DNA from: Paramacrobiotus metropolitanus
Taxonomy: Eukaryota; Tardigrada; Eutardigrada; Parachela; Macrobiotidae
Length of the DNA stretch: 64,000 nucleotides
Direction: 5' to 3'
Assembly: GCF_019649055.1 (NCBI RefSeq)
Contig: NW_026570231.1
Location: 1,674,001 to 1,738,000 of the forward strand
Below are positions 44,017-52,877 of the stretch, piece by piece. The first letter of the stretch is position 1, and each line of letters opens with the position of its first letter. The notes under the pieces are model-generated. The model was not told the origin of the DNA, made no database searches, and saw only the letters and a program-made list of their open reading frames with translations. A program made the position numbers and the translations under genes.

Positions 44017-44811
44017 CTGTATTTTCACAAGTTTAAGGAACACGAAAATGCCCTAGGTCTGCTCGCAGCTAACCGGGGCCTGCAGCTGCGTTCAATGCTG
44101 CTCACCGAGCTCTGAAATTAAAAAAATGCAGTTTTAATCATTTTTGAAATTACTGTTGCTCATTACGGGGCCCCATTTTAAAACTCACAGAATCACATTA
44201 CTTATTATTTTTTTCTAAATGTCTATTGATTATTTTATTATGTGCAAAACCGTTTTGTTTATTGGTCCAGAAATGTGAGTCTGGCATGTGTGCCAGAGCG
44301 TGCCCCAGGCAAGGGGGTGCCCCTGAGGGGCAACATCGTTTCTCTGCATTTCTTAAGAATCAGTTAGGATTTGGCTGTGTCATTTAGTTTAGATCTGTTC
44401 CTTGCCCGGATTCCTACGGGTAATTTTGACGAGGGTAAGACTGTCTAATTATGTATGTGTAAACGAGCACCAGCAAAATTCCGCACTTGTACAGCGATTC
44501 TAAGTGAGGCTAGGCCGTCACTTCAAGGTGCAAAGCGATTGAGCAGAGGCCGCCGATGTATTACTCCAGGTTCTCCAGGATTTAAATTTGCACTCAGTTT
44601 TATGTCCTGTTATTGAGTGGATATCCGAGAAATAAAACAATAAAATCGGGCCCCGTAATAAGCAACAGTAAATTTAAAAACGATTAAAATTGCAATTTTT
44701 GATTCAGAACTCAGTCAACTCACTGAGCAGCATTGAACGTAGCTGCAGGCCCCGGGTGGCTGCGAGCAGACCTAGGGCATTTTTGTGTTCCTTAAACTCC
44801 TGAAAATACAG
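44017..44811. mobile_element. MITE with long TIRs and TA target, inside the Rep gene
   Basis: A 795-bp element with inverted repeats of about 160 bp (44,017-44,180 against 44,650-44,811). It begins CTGTATTTTCA and ends TGAAAATACAG, flanked by TA on both sides (44,015-44,016; 44,812-44,813), as in Tc1/mariner-type insertions. No coding capacity. It separates the HUH motif from the two-Tyr motif of the Rep gene. Confidence 0.85.
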
Positions 44812-45230
44812 TACCAGTTGTACATTGCAATGCATATCCAGGCACAGTGGCAAAGGCAAGTTGTATGGAGAGATTAGCTTATCTTAGTCTTTGCGTTTCT
44901 GGTACGTATATCGGATCTTCGTGTCGTCCAGCTTCCGCGGCTCATGTTGGATTGGCGGGTCAGTAAATCCATATCGGCAGACTCGCAGGCGCTTCCCGTC
45001 TCTAAGCTCGAAACAACGTTGAGCAATGCATCCATGCGTTTGCCGTCGCTTAACCTTGTCCCGCCATATGTACTTACAGAGATGGTCGAACCTCGGCATT
45101 TCGGCGCTCAGGACGTCCGCTAGCAATCCACCAATCCCGTCTTTAATCCATAAAAGACAATGGATATGGATGACGCCTCGCTTCTGGTACTCGACTCGGA
45201 TAAAGTAATCCGTAATAATGCCAAGGTGGC

Positions 45231-45286
45231 CTGAGTAAAAAGTAATAATTAAGAACTGTAACGATATATATTGTTAAAACACCCAC
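45231..45286 (-). other. Predicted intron 2 of the Rep/helicase gene (56 bp)
   Basis: GTGGGTGTTTTAAC ... TTTTTACTCAG on the minus strand, phase 1. Removing it joins two exons of Helitron-like sequence just before the HUH motif. Confidence 0.7.
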
Positions 45287-45819
45287 CATCTTCAACTTTC
45301 AGGAAGTTATCGATGAAAAACCGTTGTTTTCGCTGCCAATTTTCGGCGACTGTACAGGCAAAATTGCGGGGAGAGTTCTTACTGGCAGTGTCCAATGAAA
45401 GGCACTCTTTGCGCAACCGGAGTCCTAAACGGTGGTACATGGCGTACATGTGCCGGTTATCCGCGGTTACGTTAGGATCGTTCACTGGTTTTCCATTCAT
45501 GGCAGGCTCAAGTTGGTCCATTTCCTCCTCGACATTGACACAGTCGCGTTGGGCATTGTATGCAGCATAAGCTTCTTCGGACTCAAGGATCTCTTTAAAC
45601 ATGGTAAGAAGCCCTTCAGATACTTCTTCAGACGCTGTCGGCATCCACTGTACGCTCAGATGTTCGGCCGGATTGTACTTGTCCGTGTAATCGTGAATGG
45701 CTTCGTACGTGGGATCGTGCGGATTATCAGATAAAGTGACAAATAGTGTCGCCGGTCCGAGCCGCTCAACAAGTGCGTTTAGGCCTTTAGTCTGCAGGTA
45801 CATCTGCTTGCTGGAGTTA

Positions 45820-45867
45820 GGGTTTATTGCAAGTGCATCTGCTTGCTGGAGTTAGGGATAATTGCAG
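45820..45867. repeat. Short tandem duplication breaking the Rep frame
   Basis: CATCTGCTTGCTGGAGTTAG occurs twice in tandem (period about 36 bp), at the junction of two Rep frames. Confidence 0.8.
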
Positions 45868-46221
45868 GCACTTTGCGACCGTAAAAATCGTAAGGATCTG
45901 CAGATTCCTCGTTGATATCGGACTTTTTTAATGGCACTTCGAAGTCTTTCGTGTTGACAGTCGCGAAGTTGTCATACTGAATCTGCTGTTTGGTGAAAAA
46001 CTCCAGGAAGTCGAAACCAAAGGTATGGTTTTGTCGCCAGTATGGTGCCAGCATCCCAAAACGCCATTGAACGTACTGTTTCCGCGACTTAAATCCCCGC
46101 GATTAACATTTGATGGATCCCAACCCCCACATCCGCTAACGTAGATATGAGGCCACGTCTTTTCATCCAGAAGTGGGGATCCATAGTGCAGCCGGTACTC
46201 CCGACTCATCTCCAGTTTTGT

Positions 46222-46280
46222 CTAGAAACAGTACAAAATTAAAGCAATTACAACATGCTGCCCAATGTTGCTAAGCTTAC
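46222..46280 (-). other. Predicted intron 1 of the Rep/helicase gene (59 bp)
   Basis: GTAAGCTTAGC ... TGTACTGTTTCTAG on the minus strand, with consensus donor and pyrimidine-rich acceptor. Confidence 0.7.
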
Positions 46281-48488
46281 CTTAGTTAGGTCCGCTGCTA
46301 TTGGATGCAGTTTGACACAAGCGATGTCTTCCATAACCACTCCTCGGCCAGGGACATCTTCGTCTGGAAGGATGACGGCTGCGTGTTCACCGGCCAGTAT
46401 TCCCTATTTTGTGGCATCCCGATTGGAAGGAACCCATTGGACGTCAGAGATGATCTGAAATATGTCAAGGTGCAACGGCACATTTCGTAAACTTAAATTC
46501 GCATAACTGTACCGGAAAAGATGCAGGATTTCCATTTCGAACTTCTTTTGGTATGTACGAGTACAGTGTCTCCATATACGTGTAAAATTTTTGGTAAAGG
46601 AAGTTATTCCGTTTAAGGTAAGAGAAGCAACTGCGAAGCTTTGTCTTCCGTTTGTCAAGTTCAGACGGCTGCAAGTCCTCGTCGGCGTCAATCAACATTG
46701 CATAGATGTGATGGTACGTTGCATCTGGTGTCTTAAGGACGCTAACTTCACCGGCCGTTTGCTGGAACTGAAAATTTCCGCGGTACTTCACTGTATTGCT
46801 GAAGATCACAACCAGTGCAAGTTGACCCTTTTCTTGCGGTGACAGTCCATCAAACATTGGCGGGAGAGGAAAAGAGTACTCTTTATTTATTTCATGATCA
46901 GGATCAATGCCGGCTTTTATCGAGCGGTCATCGGGCAGCATTGGATAAGCGTCATGCACTGATCGCTTCTTGCATCCCTTGCAGCGAACATAAGCGGAAG
47001 GAATCAGCGGTTTGCTTGGTTCGGAATGGTAGTAAATAGGTGCATTTGCCAACAGGTCCGGATGATAATGCCGTTCGATCGGAATATCCAGTCCTTCCTT
47101 TGCACTGTCCCAAGCTTTCGCATCCATTTTCTTTAAGAGACGGGAACACTTTTAACAACAATGTTCGTAAATCGGGTCGAGGCGAAAAGTGTGTCCATTC
47201 TCCCACTGCTCAACAATGCGATGGAAGAGTTGTTCGCTGTCAGCATTCACTGAAAGATTTGGAGGGTCGGAGTACTGTCCAGCCCGTCGCAGATTTTTGT
47301 ACGCGTCGACAATATTTCCTTGAAAATCTTCGTACCGTGTTCGAAACAACTTCACAAGCCGACGATAAAAAGAACGCTCTTGCTTTCGAACAAACCCATT
47401 TCAAGCGTCTATGAAACACTGCTGTTTTGCTTCGATTGCACATTGTTCAAGAAATTGCAGTTCCTCTTCTGTCCAAATGGGTGCTTGGGGAACGCCTTCA
47501 CAGGAAGTTTCTCGCCTCGTAGAACTGCGTGTGCATATTTGAGCAACGTTTGACCGTTTAATACACACGTCGAATCTATTGCCACAAATCCAGATTTCAT
47601 CACATTACACTGTTGTGTTGGTTAGGCAAATCTGCTTGCTGATGCGAAACAGGAAACCAAAAGAGTTTTTCCTTCTTCGCTCCACTTGTATTTCCCTTGG
47701 GGCGCCATTGTAGCAGCGTGGCATTACCAAAATATCTTCAGACGGAGGATACTGAAAGTATACATTATACGGGTCACCAAATGGTGGTACGGAGAAGGTA
47801 CGGCTTATTGATTCAAATTTAGTAAATCGTTCTTTGCTTTTCGGCCACTTTTCGTTTACATTCTATTTTAATAATGGTCACTTCTATGCGCCCCAAAATT
47901 TTAGGGCGCATAGTTATTTTGCTATGCGCCCAAAAAATTTAAGGCGCATAGATAATTTGCTATACGCTCCAAAAATTTCCGGTCTAAAAAATATTAGTAC
48001 TTTGTAGTGTTATATTAAGTAGGGCGAAGCATCGGTTATAGTCCAGTTTAGGAACACCTCTCAGAAATAAGCTTTCTATAGCTCGTTCGACTTCGAAAAA
48101 AATCCCAAGTCGAATGATATATAGATCACGTGGGTCTGAGGTCACGTGACCAAGTTATGGATTTTTTTAAAATAAAAATCTCTTTAACTCTTTAATTTAG
48201 GAGGCCTCTCAGAAAAGAACTTCCCACAGCTAATTATGTTCAGAAAAAAATCCTGATTCGAATGATATGTAAATTGCGTTGATGCGAGATCACGTGACCA
48301 AGTTATAAATTTATCTAACCAATTTCTGGAAATTCAGGACTTTAGTACTGAATTTTCCAGTACAGTACTTTTTTGCTGATGACGTCAGTTACACGTCATA
48401 CATGACAGGTTCGATTCATAAATTTTTTCAGTCGTACAGGTCAAGTGTCATCGTCCCTACCAAGTAGTCCAGCAAGCACGGGCAGGGT

Positions 48489-48496
48489 TATAAAAA
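48489..48496 (+). promoter_or_regulatory. TATA-like motif upstream of protease fragment
   Basis: TATAAAAA at 48,489 immediately precedes the protease reading frame. Too close to be sure it drives it. Confidence 0.25.
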
Positions 48497-48499
48497 GGT

Positions 48500-49011
48500 T
48501 TGACCCTAATACAGCCTTTTTATGATCCCGTTGGCCACCATTTCGTGACTCTCAGAGCGTGCTGGTACCCGCAACAAAAAATTGAAATTCTGGACACACT
48601 GGGCTGGAAACCAACAGACTGGGTCAAGTTGCAACCTGGACACTCTGCAGTCAGGGTGACGAAATGCGGATTGAATGCCCTTCTGTCCCGCAACCAGGCG
48701 GCGGATCGAATAATTGCGGAGTATATGCAGCAGCGTTCTGTACCGACCACATCCTTTCAAAAAAGCCGACTTTAGAAAGCGCAAACTACGTTGACGAGGG
48801 AAAATTTCGAGAATGGTTAAAGGACGTTGTTGAATCGGAAACGCTGAGGAAACCTCCCAGAAAACGAGGTACCAACAATCATGCCAGAACCGAGCCGAAA
48901 AAGAATCAAGTGGCTGTTACCTCCAAGGAAATAGCAGAAATACGAAAACGCAGAAACGTTCCAGAGAGAGTTTGTTTGGATGAAAAAGACGGTGTGCCTG
49001 TTATTGCTTAA
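48500..49011 (+). pseudogene. Ulp1/C48-like cysteine protease fragment
   Basis: The first phase (48,500 to about 48,650) contains GHHFVTLRACWY (catalytic His) and IEILDTLGW (catalytic Asp). A second phase from 48,664 contains PQPGGGSNNCGVYAAAF, with the oxyanion Gln and the nucleophile Cys of clan CE, and a long basic tail (KPPRKRG). A frameshift near 48,650 separates them. There is no ATG and no N-terminal part, so only the catalytic C-terminal domain is represented. Ulp1-like domains process SUMO/ubiquitin-like proteins and are frequent passengers of DNA transposons. Confidence 0.7.
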
Positions 49012-49251
49012 AACTGGGACAAATTTATGAGAAATGTCAAAAAAATTCTAATTCCACATTTACTCCGGCTTTACAAAAGCCTTCTTTACCATAGAAAGTT
49101 GTAAAGAAATGGACTGTGATCGCAATAATTTTCTACCCGTAGGAAATTTCCAAAAAATGCAGAAACCGAAATAAAACAATTATTTACCGGAAATTTTGGG
49201 GCACATAGCAAATTTCCTATGCGCCCGAAAATTTTGGGGCGCATAGCACTT

Positions 49252-50355
49252 TCGTTTAATAATTAGGATATTGAGCCAGGCCAATAACTACGCTATCCTA
49301 GATAGCGCTAACTCGAAACGAACAATCGAAACGACGACTTAGTGGGTGAGCCGTGCTCCAGGAGATCCTCGTCAATGTGCAGCATTTCCTCACAAGCACG
49401 CAAACGGAATCCCATGAACACGGTTCGTATTAGGCGCAATTGTCGTATTTCACTGGAGTAAACTTGATGGTTGTCACCTTAATTGTGCACCGATCATAGC
49501 GTTCGAAACTGATTATCCAACATGGCGCGGAAAAGTGCAATCACAAAAAGCCACCTCCAATGCTTCAATACCACTAATGGCATACAGAGCAGCAAGCTAT
49601 AATTGCGGCAGGCGCCTCGGCGGGTGTCGCCGCATCTGTCACCACTGGTGTTACCACAGGTTCCATCACTAGCATCTCCACAGGGGCCGTAACTTCCTGC
49701 GACCCCTTCGTCTCGTTGGATTACTCCTCCTTCTCCGCAGTCATGTCTGTAAGCTCGCCTGTGTTTTTTTCCTGCTTACGACGTGCGACTAGAATCCATT
49801 CTTCGCTGTCTTCATCTTCGGAATCCACGAGCAGTTCATTACGTTTCTTCAAAGATCATTAAATCAATATTTTCCGTTACGCTTGGAACACCTTGTGCAC
49901 TCCGGCAATCCACAGAAAGTTGCCAGAATATTTAAATCCGAATGGTCACCGAACAAGCGACAGGGAAGTGCGAATTTTAGCGATCCGTGGCGTACAATGT
50001 GAAAATCTTACCCGGGAACGGCGTAAAAGGACTTTGATTACTTGATCCTTAAGGCCTACTTATCCAAAACTTACTCGTATAATTTATTCTTCCACTCATT
50101 CTTTTGCCATAAAGACTCAACCCAATGCCTGGGATCTTCGCCTAAATAATTTGGCAGTATCTGCAGCTTGCTGACTGCATATCATTTGAGCGCGACTGCT
50201 ACTCGCTCGAACTGTTGAAAGAAGGCCGTTATAATGTATTCCGGTTTGTTATAACGTACACCTCAATTTTAAAGTCAAGTGTTTGTGATAACGGACTGTT
50301 ATTCATCGTCGTTACGCGCAACAGTTGCGCTAAATCAGGTGTTGGTTGAGTCGGT
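49252..50355. other. No supported feature
   Basis: No long frames and no recognised domain. An ACGTACACC motif near 50,258 is shared with the MITEs at 1.0 and 4.0 kb. Confidence 0.45.
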
Positions 50356-50686
50356 GTAACAGCAGCCGGTTTGACTGCTGTTTGAGTGGGTTCGTTACTC
50401 CACCTTACCACGATCTGTCGGCTGTTAGTGTGGGAAAGTCTGGGACGGTCGGCAGCGATGCTGACCGGCGGCTGGCTGCACTTACGCAGACAACAACGAT
50501 GGGGGAGGCACGATCATCCCATGGCGGTCAAGCCTCTCCCATCGGTGTAACCTGTGTAAGTGGCAGTCTGCGGCCGGTCAACATTACTGCCGACCGTTCC
50601 AGCCTGTCGCACACTAGCAGCCGACAGATCGTGGTAAGGCGGATTAACCAACCCACTAGAACAGCAGTCAAACCGGCTGAAGTTAC
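50356..50686. repeat. Near-perfect inverted duplication (foldback)
   Basis: Arms 50,356-50,509 and 50,532-50,686 are inverted copies with scattered differences, starting GTAAC and ending GTTAC, with a loop of about 22 nt. GATGGGGGAGGC/GCCTCTCCCATC close the inner end. Both strands show mirrored short frames that are products of the symmetry. Confidence 0.85.
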
Positions 50687-51141
50687 AATATGCCATAAAT
50701 GCAGTAAAATGACACCGCGCTGATCTCCGCGCATAGAAGGTTCCAGAACATAAGCCATAACAACGCGCTAAAAATAATAGAATTAGTAAAACTAAATCAA
50801 AAAAAAATTATACCCGACTAACAAAGTCACCACAAACAACGGGATGCAGAAAAAGGAGGAAATAACAAAAATCTTTCGAAAGACCGAGTGAAAAAGGGAA
50901 AGTTTTCGAAAAGCTGACCTCCAGCATCCTGTCATTGCGCTTACCTACGGTACGGCAGTCTGAGAAAACTTCCGGCCGGAAACTGAACGTGAAGAAGCAA
51001 AAATAATACCGATCCTTGCTATCTAGGATATAACCGAACTTTCCGTACTCATATCAATATCGCATTAAATTTTTCTACTTATTCGTTCCATAATCTGCAA
51101 GTTTTGATATCGTTGCGGGGGGTGGATATTCGTTGTGGGCT
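50687..51141. other. No supported feature
   Basis: AT-rich spacer before the Copia element. Confidence 0.5.
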
Positions 51142-51146
51142 GGAGT

Positions 51147-51444
51147 GTTAGAATTTATATTAGGAGATTATTATAGTCACGGGAACAGAAACCGGAAGCG
51201 TCGCACACACTGGTGTTGTTCTGTTATGTTCTGTTCATCAACGTTATACAAGCAGGTTTCTTATATAGCACTAGGTACATTCACGATATTAGTAAGTTAC
51301 TGCACCTAAACATCTGATAAACAAGGGGATTGGTGACCTGGGTGCACCGTACACTCATAGATCAGCTAGTAAGACAATGATCATAGTTCACAAGTAGATG
51401 ACACATTATGAGTGTATATTATATTGGTAATATAATCTCTACCA
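51147..51444 (-). repeat. 3' LTR
   Basis: 298-bp repeat matching 52,574-52,872 with about four differences; its outer boundary reads TGGTAGAG on the minus strand. Confidence 0.9.
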
Positions 51445-51522
51445 CTCCCCTTCACCCAGCGCGCCATATCCACTGAAATGCACACTGGTTCCAAAGGTTC
51501 TTGATTCGGATCCTTGATATCT

Positions 51523-52479
51523 TTACATTGATTCTCTCACGCGTTCACGTCGGCAATATTGGGCTTTATGTCCAACGATTCCACAGTTGGCACAAGCAGG
51601 ACAGGTTGGGCACTGTCTGGTCGTATGTCCTTCCATTCCGCAGTAGTTACACTGGAACTGGTCGGTTTGATCGGTTTGATTGGTTAGATCGGTCGGTCGG
51701 TCAGATCGGTCAGATCGGTTCATATGGTCAGATCGGTTAAAACGGTCGGATCGGTTAGATCGGTCGGATCGGTTAGATCGGTCGGATCGGTTTGATCGGT
51801 TCGGATTCTCTCTTTCTCTCTGGTTATAGCTGGAATAGGCTGATCCAAAAGGTCCTTTAGGATATCCACGATTTTCTTCCTGGGTCTTGATCATCTGTTC
51901 TGTTAACATCAGCTTTTCACGGAAGACGCTCATCTTTGGGTCGGGGCCGGCCATCATGTTCCATGATGCCACAAAGGGTCCGTATTCAACTGGCAGGCTG
52001 GACAGTGTTTTCGAAATCAGCCACTCATCGCTGGTTTTCACGGCTTTCCCACAGGCGTCGATCTTCGATGCCAATACGTGCAGCGTTGACATGAAGGTGT
52101 TAACGTCGTCGTTATCCTTCCACTTCAGTCCGAAAAACTCAGTCATCGCGGTCATTAAGTCGCATCCAGTTTTCGGCTCCCTTAACTCTTTAATCCGATC
52201 CAAAATTTCTGCTGACGTTGCACAGTCGCGTACCTGATTGAAGGTAACCTCGTCGAGCGTTGCGCGCAGAATACTTCTTGCTTTTCCGTCTCCGGATATC
52301 CATTTATTATAAGCGGCATGCTTCTTTTCGTCTGCGGGATCATCTCTTGGTATCTTGTTGCTTCCATCCACAATGCTCCACACGCCTTCTCCAGTTAAGA
52401 CGTCCTCCACTTCGACTCTCCATCGAGCGTAGTTCGAGCCATTGAGTACCGTGACCTTTTTCTCCTTCAACGTTGCCAT
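51523..52479 (-). CDS. Copia-type Gag with two zinc knuckles
   Basis: A 318-residue intact protein. Residues about 10-200 form the Copia capsid (UBN2/DUF4219-like) with NGSNYARWRVEVEDVL near the N-terminus and LPVEYGPFVASWN in the middle. Residues about 225-265 are a run of NRSDRS repeats from a DNA minisatellite (51,660-51,800). The C-terminus has two CCHC boxes: CNYCGMEGHTTRQC and CANCGIVGHKAQYC. It would assemble particles and package RNA; reverse transcriptase must come from elsewhere. Confidence 0.92.
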   Translation of the reverse strand: MATLKEKKVTVLNGSNYARWRVEVEDVLTGEGVWSIVDGSNKIPRDDPADEKKHAAYNKWISGDGKARSILRATLDEVTFNQVRDCATSAEILDRIKELREPKTGCDLMTAMTEFFGLKWKDNDDVNTFMSTLHVLASKIDACGKAVKTSDEWLISKTLSSLPVEYGPFVASWNMMAGPDPKMSVFREKLMLTEQMIKTQEENRGYPKGPFGSAYSSYNQRERENPNRSNRSDRSNRSDRSNRSDRFNRSDHMNRSDRSDRPTDLTNQTDQTDQFQCNYCGMEGHTTRQCPTCPACANCGIVGHKAQYCRRERVRESM

Positions 52480-52573
52480 CTTGGCGTCCGTAACAGTAAC
52501 AGTAGCAAACCACTATACTAGTAAGACACGGCAGATACAACTTCCTGCTTAGAGACAAGCAGGTCTCATAATC

Positions 52574-52872
52574 TGTTAGAATTTATATTAGGAGATTATT
52601 ATAGTCACGGGAACAGAAACCGGAAGCGTCGCACACACTGGTGTTGTTCTGTTATGTTCTGTTCATCAACGTTATACAAGCAGGTTTCTTATATAGCACT
52701 AGGTATATTCACGATATTAGTAAGTTACTGCACCTAAACATCTGATAAACAAGGGGATTGGTGACCTGGGTGCACCGTACACTCATAGATCAGCTAGTAA
52801 GACAATGATCATAGTTCACAAGTAGATGACACATTATGAGTGTATATTATATTGGTAATATAATTTCTAACA
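52574..52872 (-). repeat. 5' LTR
   Basis: 299-bp repeat with TG...CA ends and 8-bp inverted termini TGTTAGAA/TTCTAACA. Confidence 0.92.
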
Positions 52873-52877
52873 TGGAG

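Larger units (their letters stand above)
42795..47603 (-). pseudogene. Helitron-type Rep/helicase gene, spliced, truncated and interrupted
   Basis: From right to left: N-terminal region (47,603-46,281, with a 220-codon frame 47,127-46,465 containing a C-x2-C pair), an exon with Helitron-like sequence (46,221-45,287), then the HUH motif VIHIHCLLWI (His codons at 45,160-45,168). The catalytic two-Tyr motif YLTKY (43,979-43,993) follows, then Walker A AGCGKSH (about 43,180-43,205) and Walker B NIVIDEAAM (about 42,895-42,923) of a Pif1-like helicase. Sequence matching stops at MVPWG near 42,810, so helicase motifs III-VI are missing. Three introns, a 795-bp MITE and several frame breaks (for example the duplication near 45,820-45,867) show it is dead. 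Rolling-circle Helitron replicase is the best call; whether it belonged to the virus is unresolved. Confidence 0.85.
47884..49246 (+). mobile_element. 1.36-kb TIR element with a C48-type protease fragment
   Basis: Ends are CTATGCGCCCC and its complement, each extended by further inverted copies of the same GCGCATAG hairpin unit (47,884-47,990 and 49,187-49,246). CACTT occurs immediately outside both ends (47,879-47,883 and 49,247-49,251), a 5-bp target duplication. The only coding sequence is the Ulp1-like fragment at 48,500-49,011. No transposase, so it is non-autonomous; the superfamily is not assigned. Confidence 0.75.
51147..52872 (-). mobile_element. Complete gag-only Copia LTR retrotransposon (TR-GAG type)
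   Basis: Two LTRs (51,147-51,444 and 52,574-52,872) begin TGTTAGAA and end TTCTAACA (3' LTR end altered by two substitutions). TGGAG flanks both sides (51,142-51,146 and 52,873-52,877), a 5-bp target duplication. The element is oriented right to left. A polypurine tract GAAGGGGAG abuts the 3' LTR (minus strand, 51,453-51,445) and a 95-bp leader separates the 5' LTR from gag. Protease, integrase and RT are absent, with no sign of a gap. LTRs differ at a few positions, so insertion is recent. Confidence 0.9.

Noticed and set aside
48506-48784. Minus-strand frames opposite the protease fragment
   Set aside because: The plus strand carries the His, Asp, Gln and Cys motifs of clan CE; the minus frames are shadows.
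51660-51800. CRISPR-like repeat array
   Set aside because: Repeats are short, contiguous and in frame with the Gag coding sequence, with no spacers.
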